Of a stretch of 64,000 nucleotides of DNA, positions 46,175 to 59,049 are shown piece after piece. The translations under genes were made by a program, and so were the position numbers. The DNA lies in NCBI RefSeq assembly GCF_025024155.1, contig NW_026251841.1, positions 1 to 64,000 of the forward strand, in the 5' to 3' direction. The notes beneath the pieces were generated by a model. It did not search any database. It had not been told where the DNA came from and saw nothing but the letters and a program-made list of their open reading frames with translations. This DNA is from Gamsiella multidivaricata (taxonomy: Eukaryota > Mortierellomycota > Mortierellomycetes > Mortierellales > Mortierellaceae). Each line of letters starts with the position of its first letter. Position 1 is the stretch's first letter.

Positions 46175-49068
46175 ATGGTGCCAAGTCGCAGGATTGGCAA
46201 TGTCATAGTACTGGCATTCGTCGCAATAGTTCAGCTATCGGTCCTTGCTGAGGCTCGACAACGTTCTGTGGGTATCAAGCACCTCTCCTACGATAAATCT
46301 AGCTACGACCTCGCCCATGCTTCTCATCACCGACCAAAAAGAGAGGGCAACAAACAGCAGCATGGCAAGAGCAATCAAGGACACGAGCATCAAGAAAGCG
46401 CCTACCGCACATTTATTGCGAAGCAGAAGCGCAGCAGCGAGAGCAACCATGAAGTGGACAGCATAGTGGATCAGAGCCTTATTGCTAAGAGTGACATTCC
46501 TTGTGGACTGGGACAAGCAGTTTTAAAGTGTCCATTGGCGAGTCCCTGTTGCTCTCGATGGGGGTTCTGCGGCAGTGGGGGCAATTACTGTCTTGATGGA
46601 TGCCAGGAAGCGTTTGGGCAGTGTGGCGATATTCCACAGCAAGGCAGCCAGAAGGAGGAAGAGTATAACAGAAGGAAGTGGCGACCGTGGAGGGAAGTTC
46701 ATGGATTCGACCAGAACGGGGAGCCACAGCGCGTTATGGGCCAAGATAAGAGCAAGTTTCGTATCCCTTCCACGGTACCCAAGTTGCCCCTGAACGGGAC
46801 GCTCGTCAACATAGCGTACTATGCTGGGTGGGCCCAGTACAGAGGACTAGGAGAAACTACCTGCCGCCAGCGACCGTACCTGCCGTCTGCAATTCCTTGG
46901 TCATCGCTGGACTATGTCATGTTCGCCTTCGCCTATTTTGACGACGACAACGAGCTCTACCCAGCCGATCCAAGCGACGAAAGACTCTACTTTTCTATCA
47001 ACAAGCTAAAGATGGCTACAAAGACCAGGGTCATGATCTCGATTGGGGGCTGGACCTTTACACATCCGGACTCGAGGAGTAAATCCGGAACGAAGCATCG
47101 GTTCAGGAACATGGTTAGGTCGCCAAAATCACGGAAGGCCTTTATTGCGAGCTGCATTGAATACTGTCAATCCTACGGCTTTGACGGGGTCGATATCGAC
47201 TACGAATATCCAGCCTACCAGGACCGCGCGTTCGTTACCGCCTTGTTTCGAGAAATGAGGGAGGCATTTGATGCTGAAGGCAGCGGTCTCATTATTTCGA
47301 TGGCGGGCGCTGCTTTCAAAGATGGCGTTCAAGGGTTCGAACTGGACAAGGTAGCCAAGTATATGGACTTTTTGATGATCATGACTTATGGTAAGAAAAA
47401 AAAAAGGTAGTTCTGAGCAATATGGAAGGTACCTATTGAACCAATGAATATCGTCGTACACTATCGCTCATCTCAGCGTTATTCACCACTCTACAGATTT
47501 GTATGGCTCTGACGACTCGAACCGAGTGGTGAACATCCATACTGCCTTAATTCAAATGCCCGATGAGAAGCATAGCGGCCATAGCGTTCAGGGCGCTGTC
47601 GAACTGTATCTCGATCGGGGGGTTCCTCGCGAAAAGATCGTGCTGGGGCTGGCCCTCTACGCCAAGACCTTCGTCCTGGCTAATCCATCGAATACACAGC
47701 CCGGAATAGCGCAGTTCAAACAAGGAGGCGATCCCACGAACTGCATGGACTCCCGGGGCGAGATGGCTTATAATGAGATTGCATACCTTATCCATCCTGC
47801 CGATCATACTTCTAGACAGGTTAGTCCGCTGTGGGATCCTGATGGCCGGGTATTTTATTTCGTATACGGAAGCCGTCAAGATAACTTGGTCGGGTACGAT
47901 GATAGGCCAAGTCTGGATCTGAAGCTGCAGCTTGTGACGGAGCTCAAATTGGCGGGTGTGATGTGGTGGAGTCTTGATCAGGACCTGGACTCGACGAGCG
48001 AGAAGCCGGGTACCCATTATCAGAAGCGGGATTTGGAGCGAAGGACGATCCCACAAGTCCCATATCGTCGACTAGGCACTTCTTTTCCCAAAACAGTGGC
48101 CATTCCCTCCACAGCCAGTTCAGAAGGGGTCAAATCAGTGTCAGCACCATCAACTTCCACACAAGGAGAAAATAAAACGACTACGCACCAGGAGACTAAA
48201 ACACTACCGCCAATGTGCCCTCGACTGACTACGGCCGCTACCTTTGCAAGACTATTGAAATTCACTCCCGCGACTATGGTATGTTCGAATAGAACGACTT
48301 CTAATCCAACAATCTGTCCGTCAATTGTCGAGCCGCCAGCTCGGATGTCTTCCATTCCGTTAAATATCCTCGGACAACCAGGGCTAGTCCCTTATGTTGC
48401 TTCCAAGCGAAAGAGATGCCGTGTCGTCATACAATACCCGCACGTTTTGCCTGAGACTCCTGTGGGTAATGCTGTCATGAAAAAATGTCCTGCCCCTGCC
48501 GACTGTACCGAATCTTGGCAGGCATTTACTTGTACTCATGAGGGCTGGAGTAAAGGAAGCCCATGTTACGGTAACGTGTTAATTTTGTAACAATCTATTC
48601 AAATTTGGTAAACTCCACATCTCCGCCTGGCAACTAACGCGATGCTGACATTTTTATCGCACGTATTGCCTTGTTCTCCTTATAGACAAAGCGAAGCTGT
48701 CTCCTTCGCTTTATTTTTACGGGGAATTGGAGTTTGTCCGGACGGCTCGCGATAGAGATATTAGGCAGGCTTATCAAGCAGGCGAAGGACCACCAAGAGC
48801 AACTTCCCAGTTGATTGCGCAGGTTGAATCTAAACGCCCTGAGTACATTACTCAATATCTAAAGCTCTCAAAGGTGCTGCGGCTGATGGCCGAGGTCAAA
48901 GGACTGAAAGGGCTAAAGGTTAAGAAGCGTTTGGTCCGCTCAGGTTCAGTCGCAATCAAGAGGAAAATGGTGAAGAGGAGCAGGAAGGCGAAACAACAGC
49001 GGCATGCAAAGGGCAAGCTTACGAGTCATTTGTGCGAGCGACAAGATTCAACCGCGGTGAATACATAG
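46175..49068 (+). CDS. Secreted GH18 chitinase with chitin-binding domain
   Basis: It hydrolyses chitin outside the cell or in the wall. Exons 46175-47390, 47497-48570 and 48686-49068, 890 aa. A signal peptide is at residues 1-27 (hydrophobic VIVLAFVAIVQLSVLA). A hevein-like chitin-binding domain lies at about 108-150 with eight Cys (CGLGQAVLKCPLASPCC, RWGFCGSGGNYCLDGC). The GH18 barrel begins at about 210 (VNIAYYAGWAQYRG) and has VMISIGGWTF and the active-site DGVDIDYEYP, with catalytic Glu at about 344. It ends near GVMWWSLDQD. The 3' third is unusual: a Ser/Thr-rich linker, a Cys-containing module (KCPAPADCTESWQAFTC) and a highly basic C-terminus (VKKRLVRSGSVAIKRKMVKR). Exon 3 has no homology I recognise, but the frame and splice sites are consistent. 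Confidence 0.93.
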
Positions 49069-49300
49069 ACGGGACGGGATGGCATAATAAAAGCAGGACT
49101 AGGAGACTGAACAGAGATGTCAGGGAGTACTGTTCATTTGGCTCATCTAGTCGTTCAGTTCAGAAGTGCAATATGTCAAAAATAGGAAGGAGCCTGGTTT
49201 TGGACTGCGCCCAAATGCCCAGATGAGTAATACCATGACGCCAAAGATGCGGCGGCTACAAACGATAAAAAGTGCCTGGCGCACTACAGAGAAGTGCCGA

Positions 49301-50131
49301 TTAAAAGTCGGTGGGATGAAGCTTCCCCTTGTAAGCCCTACTCCTTGTCCTGTCCTTCCTGGACCTCGCCCGAATCGTCTTCATGTCAACTCTCTCCATG
49401 TCCTCTGTCAGGTAGCCCAGGGCCCTGGCGAGATCACGGCTGTACTGAGTAGCTACACGGATGTTCTTGATTTTGGTAGCCTTGGTAGACTTTAACAGTT
49501 CGTGCTCAGTCATGGACATGTAGACTGCCTCGTCATGGTGATTAACGTTCATAATATCCGGCGACGACGTCTCCATTCTCTTCTCGGGCGGGTTTATTTC
49601 CGACTTGTCTGTGGATTTCTCAGTCTCGTAAGCTTTCGTGGCCGATGTGGATTTTGGCAGAGAGTCACCCTGCTGAGGTTTGCTGCGTTTTTTGTTCATT
49701 TTGACAACCCAGTTATTTCGATGTCCAGGAGCAGCGGCCGAGGCGCTGTTGATGCTGTGGGCTACGATTACCTTGCTGATGTTGGTGAATCCGTCGCTTG
49801 ACAGGGACAGATGCAAGGGTGTGATAAAAGAGACCCCAATGGTTTCAGAGTTCTCATTGTGAGTGGATTGAAAGATATAGAGCTCGTCGCAGTCCTGATC
49901 ATCCTCATCGGGACTGCCACTTTGTTCAGCCTCTGAAAGGCGAGGCAAGTCGACAACGCACCAAGTGGAGAGATCCTGTTCGCCTTCCTTGGTGACCGGC
50001 TCAAAGTGCTTTTAGTCCAGGGCTTGATTGGATGTGACTGTATCGGCAAAAGTTTCCGGATAGAGTCTTGACTCGAGCGCAGAGAAGGGGCTGCACAAGG
50101 CAATGGGAGTTTGAGAGATGAAGGCAGCCAT
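49301..50131 (-). pseudogene. Unknown gene interrupted by a single in-frame TAA
   Basis: ATG at 50131 opens MAAFISQTPIALCSPFSALE and runs 39 codons to TAA at 50014-50012. The same frame continues at once (KHFEPVTKEGEQDLSTWCVV) for another 237 codons to a stop at 49301. The joined product would be about 276 aa. The second part has an acidic stretch (PDEDDQDCDELY), Lys/Ser/Thr-rich sequence and a basic end (TIRARSRKDRTRSRAYKGK). I do not recognise it. The continuity of frame and coding-like composition across the stop suggests a recent nonsense mutation. Alternatives are readthrough, or a 30-nt GT-AG segment enclosing the stop with a poor donor. Confidence 0.5.
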
Positions 50132-51189
50132 AGTGGTTGAGGATATGCAAAAGAGTGGCAATTTGGTATGTCTTTGGTGAATGGTGGTGAAGGGGGCGTA
50201 GGTATGAGTATTTAAAGAGCGGCAGGTCAAGTAGTGTATTGTACGTTGCTTCTGAAAATGTGGTTAGTTGTTGTTAAAAAAAAGAAGGAAGAAAGAGGCG
50301 GGAGCTCTTTGGATGAACGTCCACGTCCACATACAATGCTCCTCGCCTCTTAGCGTGATGGTGCTGAGAGCCGTGTCCCTATGGATTTTCGGTCTGCATC
50401 TTGTTTATAAAGCTCTTCTGAATTTTAGGGAACTGCAGAATTTCAAGATTCAGTTGCCTGGAATCGGGTAACCCGGACTTGTTTCATATGCTATCGTGCC
50501 GTTTTCAAGGAATCGCTTCCTGTCGCTATCCCTTTGGCCTCATATATCTCATATAAATAGTCATTTTCAAACTAAAATGAATGGTATATTAGAGCAGGAC
50601 TGTACGGCCTAGAAGCCCATGGTGAGACTAAAAAAGTACAGCAATGCCCTATTTAATGCAAATCCGCCTCTTGTTTCGCCCTCCCAGTGCGAAATATTTG
50701 GCAAGCGGGTATATCCCAATACCTTGCAACAGTTTTCCGCGGGTATGTCGCTACTAGTTACTGATACTGAGGATAGAAATAATAACTCTTTTGGGCTTTG
50801 TGTGTGTGGAAGCTCAAAAATTTGGGCGAGCCTCGACAGTTTGCACAGTATTTGGCTGCACAAGTGCATGTAGCATAAACATTTAGGACATAGAACTTAA
50901 GGGACAAAGCAGACACGCCACTCAGTACATCCTTGAACTCACTCCTTTCCTCATTCAGTCCCCTATCAACTCTTGATCACTGCTACAGGCTTTCAGCGCA
51001 ATTAAAGTGTCTCTGCTATCAAATGCGTGTACCGAACTTGATCCCTGCTAGCTGTCCATTTTAACCTGGCCTTTATAGTACCACATGGGGATTGCTGGGC
51101 TACTCAAAGCTATAAAGGACACCAAAGGAACGCTCGCTTATGGTCTGCAGAGCAAGAAAACTCATGTTGACGCCCTGACTTTATAATTC
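50132..51189. other. Intergenic, no gene recognised
   Basis: No convincing frame. One 84-codon plus-strand frame from ATG at 50619 has no family features and is not called. Confidence 0.4.
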
Positions 51190-53705
51190 CGGTCCGGACG
51201 TTTAAAGCGATGTGCGAGAAGGTCGCCAAGGAAGCGAGAGCCGAGGCAGCAACCACAACAAGTACCGGTGTATCAACAGCCTGGGCCCTAACGTCAAGCG
51301 CGACCTTCTTCACAGCTACCGCTAGCCTCAGCAGCACAAGATATACCTCCTGCTGTGAAAGGCGTGGACGACTACACTCGGCTTTCGTTTAAACCAAATG
51401 CGCGAAGTTCCGCCACATCATCGTGCATGGCCCACGAGAAAATACGAGACATATCCCACAAACTCGAGGAGTGCAAGTGGCAAAGGAGAAATGCAGCTTA
51501 AACCTCGCAGTCAAACCCTCCAATTGATACACTCGCCAGTGACGCTTCTGCAGGCTTGGCATCTCTTCTCTGCTCAGCACAACCTCAGCTCCATGGAGAG
51601 CAGACGTAAAAATCCCGGGAGGTAAAGTGGAGACGAAGCAGGTGCGGCTGTTGTGCGATTTGGTTGGCGAATTCAAACGGAATTGCTTTTTTTTTTTTGT
51701 TATCCTTTGGGTAAAAGAGCAGGAACGGAGATGCAAGCCCCCGTTACTCCTCATGTTATCATGGAAGTCAGTCAATCGTGTCTGGTCGGCAAGGGCGCGT
51801 TGGATAAGATGCCCATCGAGGGACCGCACCAGTGGAAGAAGGATGAAGACATAGATAAAAAAACCAAGAATGACGAGGATGACGAGAAAGAGGAGCGCGA
51901 ACCAGCGCTAATTTGACTACGCACTTGTTCGGCGAAACGTCTAGGACTACTACAATGACTGTAGGGTTGATTACAGCTGCCTGTAGCGCGGCACGAAGCT
52001 GAACAGAGCCCAGGCCAAGATCGTCGCTGAACGTATCAACAAGGCGTTCACATCAGGAGTCAATCCCATATTTTCGTGCTTAAAACGCTCGAACTTTTTC
52101 TCTGCTAGAAGTCCAGCGCCTTCACCGTATCCGATTTAGGTATCGACGAAGTTAGGGAGTCACAAATCCAGGAGGCCGGTACTGTCGCTGCATCCGATCC
52201 GGAACAAGTGCATCGGCAAAGGAACAGGATATGGACATTGACGTCAACCAAGCGACTGCTCCAGGAGTCCAGAACAAGAAGGACACGAACGCGGACTTAC
52301 TTGGTCTCATTCTGCGCAAGGTACATCGGTCTTTTTGATCCCGAATGGTCCAGTAGCGCCCCGCGGAAGACCACCCAAAGACTCGACAGCAATTCAGGCA
52401 AAAACAATCGCGCGTTCGATTTATGAGGGTTTCTTAAGTTGCGCAACCGACAAAGTGCTGCCAAGATATATACCCTGAGTGTCATTGAGGCGGAACTGGT
52501 TGTGGAGGCTCGGACTGCGGTTCGAAAGCATTTCCAGAAACTGCTCAAGTTTGTCGTGAACATACCTCGCGCTGATTGCTTTTCTACAGTGAACTGACAC
52601 AAATTTCTTCTAATTTTTGCTAGTTGAAGCGTGCTCGTTTATTCACGCAGTCGAGGACAGCGAGGGCTCCGACGGCGATAAACAGGACGACAAGGTGTCA
52701 TCTGAGAAGGGATCTGTCCAAACTTGGGGGAGGTTTTTTTCCCGCGTGCCGCCGGAGTTGCGTCCTTTTCTTGCCCAGTGTCGAGGTTAGGAAGCTTTTT
52801 CATATTGTACCAATTTTTCACTACCAAAATCAAAGACACGTCGTGCGCGCCACGTTATGGAACCTCGAGTTTGCTCCTACAAAACGGCCCACAAACATGT
52901 ATTAGAAATGTATGGGAAACTTTTCCAATTTTTGTTTATTGGAGACAAGGTTGAGACCAAGGCGGCCACTCTTAAGAGCCAAACGGCATATGACAAGAAA
53001 ACAGCGACCATGGATCGACTGCTGAAGGACCACTCAAATACGTACGACCAAGATGCACTCGATGGAGACATGAAGAGAGCTTTTGCGAATTACAAGGCAA
53101 GGAAGCAAGCAGCTGCCGAAGATACGAAGCCCCCTCTACCCTTGACTTCCCAAACAACGACACCATCAAGGATCGCCACACCATTAACAACATGATGAGA
53201 ACAGGTGGAGTCCGGCTCCACCTAATTGCTTTTGACATACGATAACGTTGACAGTCATCCAAAGCTAAGACTCGAATCCCGGAGATCACATCGCAGTCCC
53301 CAATCAAAGAACCCCTCGTAAGAGCCCTCGATCAAGATCTCCTAGATGTCGTGGTTGTGGGGGCGGACCCCAGCGAAGTAATTTTAGCATCGTTTTGTGC
53401 GCTGAACCCTCGGAAACTGAATCAAGTTACGAGCTTGCTCATTAGACGCTCCAACCTCTACAATTTCAGGTTATCATTCAGGACCGCACTGGAGGTCAAA
53501 AGAAGCGAAGGGGTCATTGTTACGGTCAAAGACGATATAGAATTGAGCTTGGAATCATGGCTAATATCGCAAACGGGCGAGAAAGGAGGGCATGCATGCG
53601 AGACACATAGCGTATCGGAATTGAAGGCCTTACTACCGTCGTCGTCGTTTGTAAGAATAAAAGAGCACCGATATCACTTTCAACAATTCAGCTATGCCCT
53701 GTAAC
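51190..53705 (+). pseudogene. Coding-like debris of an unknown gene (possibly unresolved exons)
   Basis: Protein-like stretches occur on the plus strand in changing frames, separated by stops. They are MCEKVAKEARAEAATTTSTG (51211); MPIEGPHQWKKDEDIDKKTK (about 51810); TVSDLGIDEVRESQIQEAGT (about 52120); DMDIDVNQATAPGVQNKKDT (about 52230); an AT-hook-like APRGRPPKDSTAIQAKTIAR (about 52360); and EDSEGSDGDKQDDKVSSEKG (about 52655). Near 52880-53190 lies KVETKAATLKSQTAYDKKTA with charged helical sequence, and 53230-53703 is an open frame with VVVGADPSEVILASFCALNP. I could not connect them with good splice sites, so decay is favoured, but a poorly resolved multi-exon gene is possible. The function is unknown; the AT-hook hints at DNA binding. 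Confidence 0.4.
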
Positions 53706-54544
53706 CACTTCGATCTTGTTCAGTGAAATCAAAGTTGTGGGAGCTCAAAAAGGCGAGCCGGGCTGAGAAGGATCATGCCGTGCATGGGGCAGTTGTGGAC
53801 TGTGGGTCTCCAGGCTAACGAGACTGACAATGTTTGTATGCGGCCAGCAAAGCTCAACGCCCATACCAGGCTGGCTTCGCTACATGGAACCTTCAAGGCA
53901 TATTTTTTCACGAGGTGTATATAATCGTCACGATTTGCCTATCTCTTCTTCATTAGTAATACTAATACCATGTTTCCTTGTGTCAATGCACTATGTCGAT
54001 AAACAGCTCGGCACGCCGTCGTTTATGGGTATCTTACATCATCGAAATACTGAGTTGTGTACGTAAAACAAGGAACGGAGAATGGTGAAGCCAGCGAGCC
54101 GGACGTTCGTCTATCTCGAGGATAGGTACTAGAGATGGCTAGATAGGGACTGCATGGGCGCCCAGAATTTGGCCAATATTGTATTAGCCTCGAGTGGATC
54201 AGTAACTTGTCTCGCCCAGAGCCCCTCCGCGGGCCCTAGCAAGAATAGCTGTATTGGCCGCATCAGTTAGAATTGATCTTGAGCATCTTGGTGGGTGTTT
54301 CTCTTCATAGACGAGACGGTTTAAGGGATAACACGAGCAAATAGCGTTTGATGTCGGCCCAGTAATATTCGCGCTGACGCGCCGCTGCGAGGTTGTGCTC
54401 AACTGTGAACGCATTTTTTTATGTGTGTTTGTCTGTTTGCGCACAGGCAACACCAAGAAGGACAAACTCTCGCTCCATCCCATTCCGCCGTAAATCTTCC
54501 TCGCCCAAAAGCGACAAAGAGTCAAGGCGCCCATTGAAGCAGCC
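53706..54544. other. Intergenic, no gene recognised
   Basis: Separates the debris from the helicase gene. Its last 100-150 bases are likely the helicase leader. Confidence 0.4.
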
Positions 54545-57500
54545 ATGTCGAAGCGACAACCCTGCCACACCTATGCAAATACTGGATCTTGCCATTTTGG
54601 AGATGGATGCAAGTTCGGTAATCAACCAGCACTGTCTCGACTCAGGAAAAATATCATGTCCCTGACGTGTGGCGCTAACCACCTCGCTTTATTAATGTAG
54701 CTCATGTGGAGCGATCAGATTCCAAGGGCTGTTGGTCGCAAGATCCACCTCGTGTAAGAATGGAGCATTTCGACCTCAGATCTTGGATTTGTTACAAGGT
54801 GGTGAAGACACCTGCTAATATTATTTCACCATGAAAACATCACAGGGTCGCAGGAACACCGGAAATGGTCGTATCGGTGGTGGTGAAGTATTTGGTGGAA
54901 CTAGGGGAGAGTCTTTCGGTTGGTTTGACGGCGCACCATCCAACCCAGCACCGAGTCGACAGCCGCCTCGACAGCCGCCTCGCCAGCAACAACAGCAACA
55001 ACAGCAACAGTACCAGTTAAAACAGCAGCAGCAGCAGCATCATCAACGTAAGCTTTATGTTAATCACTTGATTGCTGACTGATTTGTCATATCCATACCG
55101 GGAGATGTGCTGATCTACTCATCTCTTATTCCTTTAGGCGTTCCAGGGAACCAGAACAGCAGGCGTGGAGGAGGCAAGCAGGCGCCATCAGGGCCGCAGA
55201 AGGGAAAGAAGGGTGGGAAGCAGAACCAGGAGCCTCAAAAAGATCCGTATGCCTCTGTCAAAAAACCACTCCCGTTGCTAGACAATTCGTGGAAAAGCGA
55301 TCTACCTCGAGGCAAGTATGGGCAAAACAACCAAGCATCATATGTCATATTATTCGATAAACATGGAAACTGACAGCTACAACTTTTCCTCGTCTTAGAC
55401 AATTTTCGATTCCAGTCTATCTGTCCATCAGAAGAGGACATCAACATGGACGAATACCCCGAACCTCCAGAGAACATCGTCCATATGGCGCATGAGTCGA
55501 CCGAAAAGTACATCGAGGCGCACTTTCGTCTCCTTCGTGCAGACTGCACGCTTCCTGTGCGAGATGCCATCCGGTCTTACAGAGGGGGGATCGTAGAAGA
55601 CAACGAGATGATGATATACATCAATGTGAGTATATCCAGGTTGTTCCACCTATGTGTCCTTGCAATGTCTGTTATTGATTGTGACAATCGTACTGATTTT
55701 TGAATCACCCCACTAATTAGGTTCGACCTATGGCGCTCTTGTTTGCCAACATTGGATTGGTTCATCGAATGTCCTTTATCGTGGACGGTCGCAGGGTCAA
55801 CTGGAGGCAGTCCAAGCGTCTTATACCAGGAACGATCGTTTGTCTCTCTATCAATGAGTTCGAGCATTTCAGGTTCGCCACTGTCGTCGAGCGCGATCTC
55901 GAGTTCCTGCAGAATCCACGAGACCTAAGGATCGGTATAAAGTTCATTCATCCGGACCCACTCTACGACTTCAATCCGGACATCTGCTACACCATGATCG
56001 AGGCCATGCAAGGCTACTTTGAAGCATACCAGCATATCCTTAAATGCCTTCAGGACATCGACCCCTCCACCTTGCCATTCCAGCCTCAGCTCGTTGGACT
56101 CGAACCGGAGTTGGAGCAGCCAGCATATAGCCGACGAATCGCTAGTTTGTGGGACAGAGACTTTCTTGAAATGTCCGTTCAGGAGTTCCCAAGTATTGTG
56201 AAAGGTCAGGAGCCACATTTCCGGGATAATCCCAAAGACAGAGAGCAAACCAAGCCGAGACCGGCCCCTGAACCTGTCCAGCCGAATGTTTTGGATGCGG
56301 TGCAACGCATGCTCACTCAGGAACTCGCAGTCGTGCAGGGTCCGCCCGGAACAGGAAAGACTTTCCTCGGTCTCTTGACGACGCATATTCTTCTGGAGCA
56401 GTGTCGCACCGCAGCCACAGGACCGATGATTATTGTCTGTCAAACCAACCACGCGCTGGATCAGTTTTTGGAAGGAATTATGAAGTTTGAGGATCGCATT
56501 ATCCGCCTCGGATCAAGATCAAAGAGTGCTATTGTATCTGAGAGGACTCTCTACAACGTACGAAAGCGCTACAAAGAAAATCCGACTGAGGCCCGTAATG
56601 ATGGTCTCAGGAGTTCGGCTCCCGTGAGGTTTTTCAAGATGCGGGACAAGCTGGAGGCAGAGATGCTGTCCTTGTTGGAGGAACTCGCCGTCGAATACGT
56701 ACCCCTAGCGAAATTCCTCGAATTGAGCATCATCACGCAGGCACAATTTGACTCCTTCGCGTACGACGGATGGGTGACCAGACACGATCAGGAAGAGAAC
56801 CCTACGGCGGAACCTTGGCTACAGGCCGCGCCCTACATCCAGGATCCGAATGACATCTCTATCTTTGACGATGCTGCACTGAAGGACGATATTATCCCCG
56901 AAATTGACGAAGAGGAGCTTCAGGATCGCGTTGAAGAATTCATGGTCGGAAACGTTGATGAGAACAAGATTTCGGGCCATGCCGTCGACGTCAAGCCATC
57001 CATTGTTCGCCATGTGGACGACCTTATGATGGGCGATATCGGGCCCTATCTGAACATGCCCAACGTGCACGAAATTCCGGGACAGAAGCGAATGGGTGTC
57101 TACAAGCAGTGGCTGCATCGATACCAGGCCACCATTATCGCCAGATTAGGGGAGCTGAACAGGATCTATAATTTAGTCTGCGAGAACATTCGCGCTGAAC
57201 TTCGGAGGAACGATGTGTCGATCCTCCATACAGCGCGAGTCATTGGTATGACCACTACTGCAGCAGTAAGTCATTCGTTACCATGCCTTATTTTGAATGT
57301 GCATATCTTGAATTAACGAATCAATCTTAGGCTGATGTATCTGCTTGCCATTTTTCTTTCTCTCCCTCTCTTTCTCTTTAGTCTAAGTATCACGACCTGC
57401 TTTGCCTGCTGCGACCAAAGATCATGCTGTGCGAGGAGGCCTCAGAAACCCTGGAGGCGCATCTTCTGAGTGCCCTAACTCCAACTGTCGAGCATTTTAT

Positions 57501-58656
57501 TCTAATCGGAGATCATGAGCAGCTGCGACCAAGTATGTCGGTGGATGACTTGAAGCACAAGAACATTGATGTCTCCATGTTTGAGCGTCTTGTCCAAAAC
57601 CACTTCCCATTCACAGTCCTGAATTGTCAGCGGCGCATGAGACCTGAGATTCGCAGCTTGATCCGACCAATCTATGCTCATTTGACAGACCATGATTCTG
57701 TCAAGAGATATGAGAATGTCAGGGGCGTAGTCAACAATGTAGGTGTCGACTGGACTTGGCTACAGTTATGATAGGTTTATTTCATATTCTAACGGTCGTT
57801 CAACTTTAAACTTACAGCTCTGGTTCCTGACCCACGACGAACTCGACGAGTTGGGATCGAACAATTCACACATCAATTTACATGAAGTCGGCGTTGCGAC
57901 GCGACTGGCGCTTTATTTTCTCCAGCAAGGCTATGAACCATCCGAAATCACGATTCTGGCCATGTACTCTGGCCAACGCAACAAAATTCAGGAAAGACTA
58001 CGCCATAGCAATGTCCGCGGTGCGAGCGACATCCGAGTATCGACCGTAGATGGATTCCAGGGCGAGGAAAATGAAATCATTATCTTGAGCTTGGTCAGAA
58101 GTAACACGAACAATAGCATTGGCTTCCTAAAGACAAGCAACCGTGTCTGTGTTGGACTTTCTCGTGCCAAGAAGGTGAGTTTTTTATTTTTTATTTTCCT
58201 TCTTCGGACATGCGAAATGATTCTACACTATATTTTACAGATACTGGGCCTCAACTCTACTCGTCGTTTGTATAACTGCAGGGCATGTACATCCTGGGCA
58301 ACGCAATGCTGTTGATGCAGCAATCCAAACTCTGGTTTGAAATCATTAACTCTCTGATGCGAGACCCTGACCGGTTTAAGATTGGTAACCGGATCAAGCT
58401 GCAGTGCTCTCGACATCCTGAGATGATTTCTGAGATTGGTCTCGAGTCCGATTTTGACCAGGTCCAGGACGGTGGCTGCTCAAAGCTTTGCGGCGGCACT
58501 TTTCCAGTCTGTGGCCATCCCTGTCCATACCGCTGCCATATAAAAGACCACGACGAGATGATGTGCAACCATCCCTGCGAAAGAATCCTTCCCTGCGGAA
58601 TCCACGCCTGTCCAAGGAGCTGCGGCGCATTGTGCAAACCCTGCACTGAATGCTAA
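54545..58656 (+). CDS. ZNFX1/Hrr1-family SF1 helicase with CCCH and NF-X1 zinc fingers
   Basis: Relatives (human ZNFX1, S. pombe Hrr1, Neurospora SAD-3) act in small-RNA silencing and RNA surveillance. Nine exons: 54545-54617, 54701-54753, 54846-55047, 55138-55311, 55399-55625, 55721-57265, 57382-57738, 57818-58174 and 58282-58656. They sum to 3363 nt, 1120 aa. A CCCH finger spans the first junction with exact C-x8-C-x5-C-x3-H spacing (CHTYANTGSCHFGDGCKFAH). A Gly/Gln-rich linker follows. Helicase motifs: I GPPGTGKTF (about 449-457), II CEEA (about 775), QRRMRPEIRSLI, and V-VI TVDGFQGEENEIIILSLVRS with NRVCVGLSRAKK (about 945-995). The C-terminus has NF-X1-type Cys/His repeats (GHPCPYRCHIKDHDEMMCNH, CERILPCGIHACPRSC). 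Only about two fingers are present, and the protein ends at CTEC with TAA, so the zinc array may be truncated. Intron 4 appears to use a GC donor. Confidence 0.9.
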
Positions 58657-59049
58657 AATGCAAATTTTCTGTCCGCGACATCCTCATCACTTCGCTGGCG
58701 TCTTGCAGATGTACGGTTTTTTCGTATAAAAGCTATCATTTCTCCCTACATCTGCTGGTCGTAAACGCAAAACATTTACTTTAGTAACAGCGAGCCATTT
58801 ACAGAATACGAAGTAAAATCATAGCTACCTTCAGTATTGGACAAAAACCCGATGCGGTATAGACCTACGGCCCATTGTTTGATTATCAGTGCTTTGCACG
58901 TATTTTTGGTATATCAATAACTTATCTATACGCCCTTGTCACAGCAAGAGAGCTCCCGGTGCATTATTAGTTAATATCAAGGGATTCCAGTGCTGTGCGC
59001 AAACGGCGGCAGCATTTTGTGAGCGAGTAAAACAGACGCGCCAGAAATG
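58657..59049. other. Intergenic, no gene recognised
   Basis: About 390 bp downstream of the helicase. No continuation of the Cys/His array was seen in any frame. Confidence 0.4.

Noticed and set aside
50619..50873. 84-codon plus-strand frame
   Set aside because: No recognisable family, no neighbouring regulatory context, and an equally long frame exists on the opposite strand.
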